45,416 bases of DNA, taken from the NCBI GenBank assembly GCA_021785695.1, contig JAJYEQ010000013.1, positions 1 through 45,416 on the forward strand, read 5' to 3'. This stretch comes from Actinomycetes bacterium. Lineage in GTDB: Bacteria > Actinomycetota > Acidimicrobiia > Acidimicrobiales > RAAP-2. The position numbers and the translations under genes are program-made. Below the pieces are notes generated by a model. It was not told where the DNA came from. It was given only the letters and a program-made list of their open reading frames with translations, and ran no database searches. Each line of letters opens with the position of its first letter. Within the stretch, counting starts at the first letter, position 1. This document shows, in pieces, positions 7,634 to 15,819 of this stretch.

Positions 7634-8132
7634 TGTCGGGAACTTGTGGAGCAATCCCGATGGGCGGTGGGGAACGCCGCTTCCGCGGTCGATAAGTCCC
7701 GCCGATCTGGGGACAAGCTCTGGATTTGGCCCCGAGGGGCCCCTGGGCCTTGCGCGAGATTGCGCGGCGTGCAAAAAAAGGGATCGTAGTTCGCACCTCG
7801 AGGAGGGTGTCCGTCCCGCAAGGGAGGGGCGCTCACCGGGACGGGGCCCCGCAAGGGGTGCCGCCCCACCGAGGCGGGGTAACCCGCCCAGGCGTCGAGG
7901 CGGACCACACGCAGCACACGACGGACCGTCCGACACGGACCGGCGGGTGAGGCGCCTTCGGAGACCCCGAGGGGCTGGTGTTTCACCGGTCACTCGGGGT
8001 CTTCGGTCGTCCGGGCCCGGCTCAGGGTTCCGACGCGTCCACCTGTTCGATGAGCGTCGCGTCGTCGTGGCGCACCGACCCCACCGCCGCGCTGACCCGG
8101 TGGTGCACCAGCGTGCCGGGCGCCGCGGGGCG
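7634..8132. repeat. 499-bp tandem duplication, copy 2 (runs into SRAP gene)
   Basis: This is the second copy of the 499-bp unit. Its last about 110 bp is the real 3' end of the SRAP gene and the rest is that gene's downstream region. A T-run (seven T on the minus strand, 7775-7781) replaces a mixed tract of copy 1. Both copies keep GCAA-tetraloop hairpins and a CCCGCC...GGCGGG closing stem. Confidence 0.9.
7963..8001 (-). terminator. Nested hairpin downstream of the SRAP gene
   Basis: GACCCCGAG (7963-7971) pairs with CTCGGGGTC (7993-8001), enclosing a second small stem (CTGGTG-TTT-CACCGG). It begins 21 bases past the SRAP stop and is a likely intrinsic terminator. It is symmetric enough to act from either side. 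Confidence 0.65.
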
Positions 8133-8690
8133 CATCAGCGCGCTACGGATCACGGGGCCCGCGTCGCCGGCGGCCAGCCACGCGTCGACGTCGCCGGGCT
8201 CGAGGACGACCGGCATCCGGTCGTGGAGCCCGTCGAGGTCCGCGCTCGGCGTGGTTGTGATCACCGTGCAGGCCGGCCCCTCAGGTCCCGCCGGGTCGAG
8301 CAGGCCGGCCAGCAGCAGCGGCTGGCCGTCCGCGCGGTAGAAGTAGTGGGGCGCACGCCGGCTCCCGAGACGGTGGTCCCACTCGTAGAAGCCGTCCACG
8401 GGCACGACGCCGGGGTGGTCGCGGAAGGCGCTGCGGAAGGAGGGCTTCTCGGCCACCGTCTCGGCCCGGGCGTTGAACAGGACCTGGTGCGCCCCGCTCC
8501 AGCGGGGGGTCAGCCCCCAGCGGTAGCGGCTAAGGACCCGCGGGGCGCCGGCGCCGGCGACGGCGAGCAGCAGCTGGCTCGGCGCGAGGTTCCAGCGCGG
8601 CGGCACGTCCGCGGCGTCCTCGGCGAGGCCCGCGGCGAGCAGCCGGGCCAGCCGGGCCGGTGGGCTAAAGAGCGCAACACGTCCGCACAC
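8022..8690 (-). CDS. yedK: SRAP domain protein (YedK/HMCES family, abasic-site DNA crosslinker)
   Basis: The 222-residue protein carries the whole SRAP active site: Cys2 exposed after Met removal (MCGR), Asn73 (FNARAETV), Glu103 (FYEW) and His156 (LHDRMPVVL). The family forms a thiazolidine crosslink between Cys2 and abasic sites in single-stranded DNA and so shields them at forks. It is transcribed away from the SOS mutasome, with the LexA box 60 bp from its own start. This is a fitting setting, because SRAP genes are known to associate with SOS and error-prone polymerase genes. Its 3' end is duplicated downstream. Confidence 0.95.
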   Translation of the reverse strand: MCGRVALFSPPARLARLLAAGLAEDAADVPPRWNLAPSQLLLAVAGAGAPRVLSRYRWGLTPRWSGAHQVLFNARAETVAEKPSFRSAFRDHPGVVPVDGFYEWDHRLGSRRAPHYFYRADGQPLLLAGLLDPAGPEGPACTVITTTPSADLDGLHDRMPVVLEPGDVDAWLAAGDAGPVIRSALMRPAAPGTLVHHRVSAAVGSVRHDDATLIEQVDASEP

Positions 8691-8749
8691 GGTGACCTCC
8701 CCCGTCGAGATTAGGGCTCTGGCGAGCGGGATCGGGACTGGCTACGCTA

Positions 8750-8763
8750 CGAACACATGTTCG
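8750..8763 (+). promoter_or_regulatory. LexA (SOS) box overlapping the imuA' start codon
   Basis: CGAACACATGTTCG is a perfect match to the actinobacterial/Bacillus SOS box CGAAC-N4-GTTCG. The ATG of imuA' (8757) lies inside the box. A -10-like TACGCT at 8743-8748 with a weak CTGGCG at 8719-8724 (18-bp spacer) would place the start of transcription at or next to the ATG, so the mRNA is probably leaderless. LexA bound here would block initiation directly. Confidence 0.88.
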
Positions 8764-9422
8764 CTTTTTCCCCCCCACGTCCTCCGATTCCCGAGGAGCT
8801 GGTCGCCAAGATCCGGCCGGTGAGCCTGGCGGGCGATCGGCGGGTCGCGCTGGCGGCACCCTGGTCCGGGCTGCTGCCCGAGATGAGCCTGCGGCGCGGC
8901 TCGACGCTCGTGGTGGCGAGCGCGCCGGGCTCCGGCGGCCTCACGCTGGCGCTGGGCCTCCTCGCGGGGGCCACGGCGGCGGGGTCCTGGGGCGCGGTGG
9001 TGGGCGTCGACAACCCGGGCGTGGTGGCCATGGCCGACCTCGGCGTCGACCTGGCGCGCACGCTGCTCGTCCCACGCCCGCGGGGCCTGTGGGCGGAGGT
9101 CGTGGGAGACCTGATCGACGGGATCGACGTCATCGTGCTGCGCCCGCCGGGGCGGGTGGCGCCCCGGCTGGCCCGCCGGGTGGCCGACCGGGTGCGCGAG
9201 CGCGGGGCCGTCCTGGTCCCCGTGGTCGATGCGGGGGGCTGGCCGGTGCCGCCCGACCTCACACTCGGGATCGCCCAGGCGCGCTGGCGGGGGACGTCGC
9301 GCCTCGAGAGCCGGGCGATGACGCTCCAGCTGACCGGCCGCGGCGGGGTCCGCCCCCGCCAGCACACCGTGGAGATGCCCGACCGCCACGGCCGGCTTCG
9401 AGGTGTCGCGTGGAGCGACTGA
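8757..9422 (+). CDS. imuA': ImuA' RecA-like accessory protein of the SOS mutasome
   Basis: The 221-residue protein has the RecA/SulA-like fold of ImuA' from the mycobacterial mutasome. ELVAKIRPVSLAGDRRVALAAPWSGLLPEMSLRRGSTLVV leads to a Walker A-like turn (APGSGGLTLALGLL, residues about 59-72) in which the Lys is missing, as in other ImuA' proteins. It then has GSWGAVVGVDNPGVVAMADLGVDLARTLLVPRP, like RecA's L-x-R-L-L segment. It recruits ImuB and DnaE2 for lesion bypass after DNA damage. The ATG lies in the LexA box. The imuB start overlaps its last 13 bases. Confidence 0.88.
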   Translation: MFAFSPPRPPIPEELVAKIRPVSLAGDRRVALAAPWSGLLPEMSLRRGSTLVVASAPGSGGLTLALGLLAGATAAGSWGAVVGVDNPGVVAMADLGVDLARTLLVPRPRGLWAEVVGDLIDGIDVIVLRPPGRVAPRLARRVADRVRERGAVLVPVVDAGGWPVPPDLTLGIAQARWRGTSRLESRAMTLQLTGRGGVRPRQHTVEMPDRHGRLRGVAWSD

Positions 9423-10492
9423 TCGGGGTGTGGGTCGAGGCGCTGAGCGTCGAGTCCGTCGACGGGACGACGCTGCGTGTCACCCAGCGTCTCCTCGAGG
9501 CCCTCGGCGTGCTGTGCCCGTTCACCGAGCTGGTGCGCCTGGGGCTCTACGTCCTGCCCGCGCGCTCGCCGAGCCGCTTCTTCGGGGGTGAGGAGCGGGT
9601 CCTGGCCCTCGTGGCGTCCACGGTGCGCGAGACCACCGGGCAGGAGCCGCGGCTGGGGGCGGGCGACGGGCTCTTCGTGGCCGAGCTCGCCGCCCGCGCG
9701 GGGGTGGTCCTGGCGCCGGGGGCCAGCGACGACTACCGGCGCGACCAGCCCCTGGCCGCGCTGGGCCGGCCCGACCTGGCCGCCACCGGGCGCCGGCTGG
9801 GGCTGGTGACGGTGGGGGACTTCGCCGACCTGGATCCCGCGCGCGTCGCCGAGCGCTTCCCGGCCGCCGTGGGACAGCTCCACCGCCTGGCGCGGGGGGA
9901 GCGGGCCGAGGCGCCCGGCCAGCGGGACGCGCGCCTGGCGGCCCGCCTGGCCCGCCTGGCCCGGGCGCCCCAGCGTGACGAGCAGCGGGGCTTCTTCGGC
10001 CAGCGCGGGGCCGCCGAGGAGCGGGCGCACGCGGCGGCTCTGCGGGTGCGCCGGCGCCTGGGGGACGACGCGGTGGTCGTGGCCGGGCTGCGCGGGGGGC
10101 GCGTCCCCCAGGACCGTGCGGTGCTGGTGCCCTGGGGGTCGCCCGCCGTCCCGGTGGGCGGTGACGCGGCGGCCCCGTGGCCCGGGCACCTGCGCCCGCC
10201 CGCCCCCGCGGTGGTGTTCGCGCACCCGGTCGCGATCGACCTGCTCGACGCGGCGGCCGGGCCGGTGCGCGTCGACGGTCGGGGCCGGTGGAGCGCCCCG
10301 CCGGCGGCGGTCGTCCTGGCGCCCGGCGTGCGACGGGCGGTCGTGTGGTCCGCGGGGCCCTGGCCCAGCGTCGAGCGCTGGTGGGTCGCGCCGCGCCGGC
10401 GCGCCCACGCCCAGGTCGTGCTCGAGGGTGGGGAGGCCCTGCTGGTGGCCGCGGAGTCGCGGCGGTGGTGGCTCGCGGGGGTCTACGACTGA
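9410..10492 (+). CDS. imuB: ImuB, Y-family-like mutasome hub, with shortened N-terminus
   Basis: The 360-residue protein covers the later palm, thumb, little-finger and C-terminal parts of ImuB: LGLYVLPARSPSRFFGGEE near residues 43-61, the helix-hairpin-helix-like LGLVTVGDFADLDPARVAERF, and the closing GPWPSVERWW...WWLAGVYD. Family members are about 500 residues. Here about 75-90 residues between the first beta strand (LIGVWVEAL) and LGLYVLP are absent, which removes the fingers and early palm. EQRGFFGQ near residue 195 is a possible beta-clamp motif. The GTG start fits the 13-base overlap with imuA'; upstream this frame is only a shadow of imuA'. The stop overlaps the dnaE2 ATG. Confidence 0.88.
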   Translation: MERLIGVWVEALSVESVDGTTLRVTQRLLEALGVLCPFTELVRLGLYVLPARSPSRFFGGEERVLALVASTVRETTGQEPRLGAGDGLFVAELAARAGVVLAPGASDDYRRDQPLAALGRPDLAATGRRLGLVTVGDFADLDPARVAERFPAAVGQLHRLARGERAEAPGQRDARLAARLARLARAPQRDEQRGFFGQRGAAEERAHAAALRVRRRLGDDAVVVAGLRGGRVPQDRAVLVPWGSPAVPVGGDAAAPWPGHLRPPAPAVVFAHPVAIDLLDAAAGPVRVDGRGRWSAPPAAVVLAPGVRRAVVWSAGPWPSVERWWVAPRRRAHAQVVLEGGEALLVAAESRRWWLAGVYD

Positions 10493-13400
10493 TGGCGGGC
10501 TACGTCGAGCTGCACGCGCACTCGGGGTTCAGCTTCCTGGACGGGGCGAGCGATCCCGAGGAGCTGGTGGCCGAGGCGGCCCGGCTGCGCCTGGCGGGGC
10601 TGGCCCTGACGGACCATCACGGCCTCTACGGGGTGGTCCGCTTCGCCGAGGCGGCGCGCGCGGCCGGGCTCCCCACGGTCTTTGGGGCCGAGCTCACCCT
10701 GGACGGGACCGACGACCGCGTCGGGGTGCCCGATCCCGACGGGAGCCACGTGGTGGTCCTGGCGCGCTCGCCCGAGGGCTACCGGCAGTTGGCGGTCGCG
10801 TTGGGGGAGGCCTTCCTGGCCCGCGCGGGCAAGGGGGCGCCGCGCTTCACCCTCGGGGACCTGGCCGCGCGGTCGTGGCTGGTGCTGAGCGGCTGCCGCA
10901 AGGGCCCGCTCACCCGGGCGCTACTCACGGCGGGACCGCGCGCCGCGCGCCGCGAGCTGGACCGGATGATCGAGGTCGTCGGACGCGACGGGATCGCCGT
11001 GGAGCTGTGGGACCACGGGGAGCCCGACGACGGGGCACGCAACGATGCGCTGGCCGAGCTGGCCCTCAGCGCGGGCGTCGAGGTGGTGGCCACCGGCAAC
11101 GTGCACTACGCCACCCCGGCGGGCTTCCCGCGCGCCGCGGTGCTGGCGGCCACCCGGGCCCGCCGCCCGCTGGCCGCGCTGGAGGGGTGGCTGCCCGCGG
11201 CCCCCGGCGCCCACCTGCGCAGCGACGCCGAGCAGCGCCGCCGCTTCGCGCGCTGGCCCGGGGTGGTGGACCGGGCCGGCGAGCTGGGCCGGGCCCTGGC
11301 CTTCGACCTGCGCCTGGTGGCCCCGGACCTGCCGAGGTTCGCCACCCCCGACGGATCCTCGGAGCAGGCCTACCTCGTCGAGCTCGTGGAGCAGGGGGGG
11401 ACCGCGCGCTACGGCCCGCGCGACGCCGAGCGGGTCCCGGGCGCCTGGCGCCAGATCGACCACGAGCTGCGCGTCATCGACGCCGTGGGCTTCGCCGGCT
11501 ACTTCCTGACGGTGTGGGACATCACCCAGTTCTGCCGGCGCCAGGACATCTACTGCCAGGGCCGGGGCTCGGCGGCGAACTCGGCGGTCTGCTACGCGCT
11601 GGGGATCACCAACGCGGACGCCGTGTCGCTCAACCTCTTCTTCGAGCGCTTCTTGTCCCCGGCCCGCGACGGCCCGCCCGACATCGACGTCGACATCGAG
11701 GCCGGCCGGCGCGAGGAGGTGATCCAGTACGTCTTCGCGCGCTACGGGCGCCGCCACGCGGCCCAGGTGGCCGCCGTCATCACCTACCGGTCCCGCTCGG
11801 CCCGGCGCGACGTGGCGCGCGCCTTCGGGCTCGACGAGGCCGCCGTCACCGCCTGGGGGCGAGATCCCGCCGCGGCCGGGGTGGCGCCCCCGGTGGCGGC
11901 CCGGATGGAGGCGCTGGCCGCCGAGCTGCTGGACCGTCCCCGCCACCTGGGGCTGCACGCGGCCGGGGTGGTGCTGTGCGACCGGCCGGTGCTCGAGGTC
12001 TGCCCGGTCGAGTGGGCGCGCACGCCGGCGCGGTCGGTGCTGCAGTGGGACAAGGACGACTGCGCCGCCATCGGGCTGGTCAAGTTCGACCTGCTGGGCC
12101 TGGGCATGCTCGAGGCGCTCCATCGCGCCGTCGACGTGGTGGCGGCCTTCCACGGCGTCCGCCTGGACCTGGGGAGCCTGCCCCAGGAGCCCGCCGTCTA
12201 CGACCTGCTGTGCGAGGCCGACACGGTCGGGGTCTTCCAGGTCGAGTCACGCGCCCAGATGGCCACCCTGCCCCGGATGCGCCCGCGCTGCTTCTACGAC
12301 CTGGTGATCGAGGTGGCCCTGATCCGCCCCGGCCCGATCCAGGGCCGCGCCGTCAACCCCTACCTGCGCCGCCGCCGCGGCGCCGAGCCGGTCACCTACC
12401 TGCATCCCCGGCTCGAGCCCATCCTGGCGCGCACCCTGGGGGTCCCGCTGTTCCAGGAGCAGCTCATGGAGATGGCCGTGGCGGTGGCCGGCTTCTCGCC
12501 CACCGAGTCCGACGAGTTGCGCCAGGCCATGGCCGCCAAGCGCTCGGCGCTGCGCATGCTCAACCTGAAGAGCCGCTTCTACGCGGGCATGGCCACCTAC
12601 GGCATCACCGGGGAGGTGGCCGACCAGCTCTTCGACGCGCTGGCGGCCTTCGCCAACTTCGGCTTCCCCGAGTCCCACGCGGTGTCCTTCGCCCACCTCG
12701 TGTACTGCTCGGCGTGGATCAAGCACCACTACCCGGCGGCCTTCCTGGTCTCCCTCCTCAACGCCCAGCCCCTGGGCTTCTGGTCGCCCCAGAGCCTGGT
12801 GGCCGACGCGCGCCGCCACGGCGTCGAGGTGCGCCGCCCCGACGTCAACGTCTCGGGTGTCGAGGCGACGCTGGAGGGTCCCCTCGCGCACCCCGCGGTG
12901 CGCCTCGGGCTCGGGTCGGTGCGCGGCATCGGGGCGGCCCGCGCCGCCGCCCTGGTGGCCGGGGCCCCGTGGCCGGACCTCGAGGCGCTGGCGCGCGCGG
13001 GCTGCGCGCAGGCCGACCTCGAGGCGCTGGCCGCCGCCGGCGCCCTGGACGCCTTCGGCCCCTCGCGCCGGGCGCTGACGTGGCTGGCCGCGGCGGCGGC
13101 CCAGTCGGCGCCCGATCGCCTGCCCGGGGTCGTCACCGGGCAGGTCGTCCCCCCCCTGGCGCCCACGACGCCTCCCGAGCGCCTGGCCGACGACCTCTGG
13201 TCGCTGGGCCTGACCACCGAGGCCACGGCCCTCGAGATGCTGCGCCCGCAGCTGCGCGCGCGCGGCGTCGTCACGGCGGCCTCGCTGCCCGCGGCCGAGG
13301 CGACGCGCGTGCGGGTGGCCGGTGTGGTCACGCACCGCCAGCACCCCGAGACCGCCCGCGGTGCGGTCTTCGTGAACCTCGAAGACGAGACCGGCCACGT

Positions 13401-13572
13401 CAACGTCATCTTCTCGCGCGGGGCCTGGGCGCGCTTCGCCCGCGTCGCGGCGCACGCGCCCGCGCTCATCGTGGGGGGCTCGCTGGAGCGCGGCTCGGGC
13501 ACCGTGGCCCTGATCGCCGAGCGGGTCGAGCGCCTCGAGGCGCTGGCCGCGCCGGCGCGCGACTGGCGCTAG
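10492..13572 (+). CDS. dnaE2: Error-prone DNA polymerase DnaE2
   Basis: The 1026-residue C-family polymerase of the mutagenic type has a PHP domain at the N-terminus (VELHAHSGFSFLDG, residues 5-18; LTDHHGLYGVVRF). The catalytic palm motif PPDIDVDIE is near residues 394-402, with a third acidic region in VKFDLLGLGML. The fingers contain GVFQVESRAQM and ALIRPGPIQG. A tail with a helix-hairpin-helix region precedes a C-terminal OB fold (VRVAGVVTHRQHPETARGAVF, about 940-960). It performs translesion synthesis with ImuA' and ImuB. It shares one base with the imuB stop (TGATG), forming an SOS operon. It converges with the next gene and overlaps its stop by 4 bases. Confidence 0.96.
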   Translation: MAGYVELHAHSGFSFLDGASDPEELVAEAARLRLAGLALTDHHGLYGVVRFAEAARAAGLPTVFGAELTLDGTDDRVGVPDPDGSHVVVLARSPEGYRQLAVALGEAFLARAGKGAPRFTLGDLAARSWLVLSGCRKGPLTRALLTAGPRAARRELDRMIEVVGRDGIAVELWDHGEPDDGARNDALAELALSAGVEVVATGNVHYATPAGFPRAAVLAATRARRPLAALEGWLPAAPGAHLRSDAEQRRRFARWPGVVDRAGELGRALAFDLRLVAPDLPRFATPDGSSEQAYLVELVEQGGTARYGPRDAERVPGAWRQIDHELRVIDAVGFAGYFLTVWDITQFCRRQDIYCQGRGSAANSAVCYALGITNADAVSLNLFFERFLSPARDGPPDIDVDIEAGRREEVIQYVFARYGRRHAAQVAAVITYRSRSARRDVARAFGLDEAAVTAWGRDPAAAGVAPPVAARMEALAAELLDRPRHLGLHAAGVVLCDRPVLEVCPVEWARTPARSVLQWDKDDCAAIGLVKFDLLGLGMLEALHRAVDVVAAFHGVRLDLGSLPQEPAVYDLLCEADTVGVFQVESRAQMATLPRMRPRCFYDLVIEVALIRPGPIQGRAVNPYLRRRRGAEPVTYLHPRLEPILARTLGVPLFQEQLMEMAVAVAGFSPTESDELRQAMAAKRSALRMLNLKSRFYAGMATYGITGEVADQLFDALAAFANFGFPESHAVSFAHLVYCSAWIKHHYPAAFLVSLLNAQPLGFWSPQSLVADARRHGVEVRRPDVNVSGVEATLEGPLAHPAVRLGLGSVRGIGAARAAALVAGAPWPDLEALARAGCAQADLEALAAAGALDAFGPSRRALTWLAAAAAQSAPDRLPGVVTGQVVPPLAPTTPPERLADDLWSLGLTTEATALEMLRPQLRARGVVTAASLPAAEATRVRVAGVVTHRQHPETARGAVFVNLEDETGHVNVIFSRGAWARFARVAAHAPALIVGGSLERGSGTVALIAERVERLEALAAPARDWR

Positions 13573-14411
13573 TGCTCGACGAAGACGTGCTCGGGCCGCT
13601 CGCCGAGCTCGACCTGCAGGCGCACGTCCATCTGCACCAGGGCCAGGTCGTCGGGGTGCGTGACGCCCACGCAGCGCGACGTCGTGGGCACCACGTCGAA
13701 GCGCAGCGGGTAGTGGTGCAGGATCGACCCCACGAAGACCGGCAGCAGGGCCTCGGCGCTGGTGGTGAAGTCGAAGGTGGCCAGGTACCTCTCGAGCAGG
13801 GGCCGCACCGGTGCCTGGAAGCCCCACAGGTTCATCGACACGATCGTGTCGGGCTCCAGGAACACCGGGGACAGGCCGTCCTCGGCCACGAAGCCGTCGA
13901 GCGAGTCGTGGACCTGGCGGCGCTCGACGATGTCGGTGAGGTGCCCGTTGACCACGTTGCACACGCCGCGCGACACCGGCAGGTCACCCACCACGGCGTG
14001 GTCCAGATGGAACCCGATGAGGCAGCTGGTGGTCCGGGTGCGCAGGTGCTGGGCCAGCAGGCGCAGGGCCTCGCGGCCGTAGAGGTCGTCGGCGTTGGCC
14101 ACCGCGAAGGGGTCGTCGGGCCCCAGGGCGTCGAGGGCGGCGCAGGTCGCCGACACCGTCCCGAGGGCCCGCTCCTGGACGACGAACTCGACGGGCCAGC
14201 TCGTGGGCCACGCGGCGCGCACGTGGGCGCGCACCTCGTCGCCCGTGGTCGGGTTGACCACCACGACCAGGCGCGTGAAGCCGGCGGCGAGCGCGTCGGA
14301 GGCGATGAGGTCGATCACGGCCTCGCCGTGGACGCCGACCGGCGCCAGGGGCTTGAGCCCGCCGTAGCGGCGGGCACGGCCGGCGGCCAGGATGATCAGG
14401 GGGAGCGTCAT
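13569..14411 (-). CDS. Sugar-nucleotide-type nucleotidyltransferase
   Basis: The 280-residue protein has a GT-A/nucleotidyltransferase fold. IILAAGRARRYGGLKPLAPVG at the N-terminus is the G-x-G-x-R-x-x-P-K type NTP-binding loop, and ANADDLYG near residue 110 is the metal-binding D-D motif. The family transfers NMP to sugar phosphates or small alcohols; the substrate is not evident. The ATG at 14411 is chosen because it overlaps the fabH stop (ATGA); a longer start nine codons upstream lacks a rationale. It is the second gene of a fabH-led unit. Confidence 0.8.
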   Translation of the reverse strand: MTLPLIILAAGRARRYGGLKPLAPVGVHGEAVIDLIASDALAAGFTRLVVVVNPTTGDEVRAHVRAAWPTSWPVEFVVQERALGTVSATCAALDALGPDDPFAVANADDLYGREALRLLAQHLRTRTTSCLIGFHLDHAVVGDLPVSRGVCNVVNGHLTDIVERRQVHDSLDGFVAEDGLSPVFLEPDTIVSMNLWGFQAPVRPLLERYLATFDFTTSAEALLPVFVGSILHHYPLRFDVVPTTSRCVGVTHPDDLALVQMDVRLQVELGERPEHVFVEH

Positions 14412-15328
14412 GACCAGCGCACCACCGCACTGGCCCACGTCATGCCGGCCCCGAAGCCCGTCACCAGCGCGTAGTCGCCCGCGTGCACGCGGCCCGACTC
14501 GATGGCGTCGACCATGGCCAGGGGGATCGAGGAGCTCGAGGTGTTGCCGTAGCGGTCCAGGACGACGACGGCCCGCTCCATCTCGATCCCCAGGCGCTGG
14601 GTCGCGGCCTGGATGATCCGGAGGTTGGCCTGGTGGGGCACGACCAGGCTGATCTGGTCGGCCTTGACGTCGGCGTCGGCCATCGCCTGCTCGGCCGACT
14701 GCACCACGACGCGCACGGCGCGGCGGAACACCTCGCGGCCGTCCATCTGGAAGTAGCCGTCGTGCTCGCAGGTCAGCAGGTCGGCCGCGGTCCCGTCGGC
14801 CCCCAGGGCGAAGGACAGCAGGTCGGTGCCGGTGGCGTCGTACTCCAGCACCACGGCGCCGGCGCCGTCGCCGAGCAGGACCGCCATGTTGCGGTCCGAC
14901 CAGTCGACCCAGCGCGTCAGGTTCTCCGAGCCGATGACCAGGATGCGGCGCTGGCCGGTCTCGAGCAGGCCGTAGGCGGTGCGCAGGGCGTAGACGAACC
15001 CGCTGCAGGCGGCGTTCAGGTCCATGGCCGGGCAGGTCAGCCCCATCTCGGCGGCGATCAGGGGCGCGGTGGCCGGCGTGATGCGGTCCGGCGTGGTGGT
15101 GGCCACGACCAGGAAGTCGATGTCGTCCACGCCGACGCCGGTGGCGGCCAGGGCCCGCTGGCCCGCCAGCACGCCCAGGCTCTTGGCGCTGCCGCCCACG
15201 CGCCGCTCGCGGATGCCGGTGCGCTCGGTGATCCAGGCGTCCGAGGTGTCCAAGGTGAGCGACAGCTCGTCGTTGGTGACGACGCGGTCAGGAACGGCCG
15301 ATCCCCACCCGCGGAAGCGCACGCCCAT
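14408..15328 (-). CDS. fabH: Beta-ketoacyl-ACP synthase III (FabH)
   Basis: The 306-residue thiolase-fold enzyme has the Cys-His-Asn triad: Cys108 in [10 protein letters not shown], His232 in [11 protein letters not shown], and Asn262 in [25 protein letters not shown] at residues 30-43 is the FabH signature. It condenses an acyl-CoA starter with malonyl-ACP to begin fatty acid synthesis. Lone FabH copies can also serve secondary metabolism, and no other fab gene is adjacent. The coupled nucleotidyltransferase gives no pathway hint. Confidence 0.93.
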   Translation of the reverse strand: MGVRFRGWGSAVPDRVVTNDELSLTLDTSDAWITERTGIRERRVGGSAKSLGVLAGQRALAATGVGVDDIDFLVVATTTPDRITPATAPLIAAEMGLTCPAMDLNAACSGFVYALRTAYGLLETGQRRILVIGSENLTRWVDWSDRNMAVLLGDGAGAVVLEYDATGTDLLSFALGADGTAADLLTCEHDGYFQMDGREVFRRAVRVVVQSAEQAMADADVKADQISLVVPHQANLRIIQAATQRLGIEMERAVVVLDRYGNTSSSSIPLAMVDAIESGRVHAGDYALVTGFGAGMTWASAVVRWS

Positions 15329-15378
15329 GGGACAGCCCCTATCTCTCGACGCCCGATGGGGGCCAGTCTAGGCGCGCC

Positions 15379-15783
15379 TCACCCGCGACCGGGGACGGGA
15401 AGGACCTGCAGCGTGCAGCGGGCCACGCTGATCAGGCGGTTCTCCTCGTCACGCAGCTCGATGCCCCAGACGTGCACGCGGCGGCCCTTGCGGATCGGCG
15501 TGGCGGTCGCCGTGAGGGTTCCCGCCATCATCGAGCGCAGGTGCGAGCAGTTGAGGTCGGTGCCCACGATGAGCTCGTCGGGACCCACGCTCAGGCCCCC
15601 GCCAAAGGAGGCGGCGCCCTCGGCCAGCAGGGCCGACACCCCGCCGTGGAGCAGCCCGTAGGGCTGGTGGAGCCGCTCGGTGACCTCCACGCGCAAGACG
15701 ACGCGCTCGGGGGAGGCTTCGACGACCTCGACGCCGAGCAGGTCGTGGACGGTGGGGCGCTGGGTGAAGGCGGGCAGGTCCAT
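15379..15783 (-). CDS. PaaI-type hotdog-fold thioesterase
   Basis: The 134-residue protein has a single hotdog domain: [41 protein letters not shown] contains the H-G-G-x-x-x-x-L-A-E motif (His near 61, Glu near 69). [21 protein letters not shown] follows. The family hydrolyses aryl- or acyl-CoA thioesters; 1,4-dihydroxy-2-naphthoyl-CoA-like substrates are common for this subgroup. It sits 50 bp upstream of fabH on the same strand and diverges from the threonine aldolase with only 36 bp between starts. Confidence 0.88.
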   Translation of the reverse strand: MDLPAFTQRPTVHDLLGVEVVEASPERVVLRVEVTERLHQPYGLLHGGVSALLAEGAASFGGGLSVGPDELIVGTDLNCSHLRSMMAGTLTATATPIRKGRRVHVWGIELRDEENRLISVARCTLQVLPVPGRG

Positions 15784-15819
15784 CGGCCCATCCTACGGGG
15801 GGTGACTAGCCTGCCTTCG

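Noticed and set aside
7066..7700. Minus-strand frames in both repeat copies with similar translated products
   Set aside because: The similarity follows from the DNA repeat itself. There is no start context, no family match, and frame differences between copies point to non-coding DNA.
7291..7960. CRISPR-like or integron attC array
   Set aside because: There are only two long copies with a 499-bp period and no short regularly spaced repeats; no cas or integrase gene is present.
5662..7986. A 774-codon open frame on the minus strand across the binding-protein gene and the repeats
   Set aside because: It is antisense to a well-supported gene, Arg/Gly/Pro-rich, without any family motif. It is open because of high GC at third positions.
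9975..14474. A 1499-codon open frame on the plus strand over imuB, dnaE2 and beyond
   Set aside because: Shadow of imuB and dnaE2 in another frame, with low-complexity Arg/Gly/Ala sequence and no motifs.
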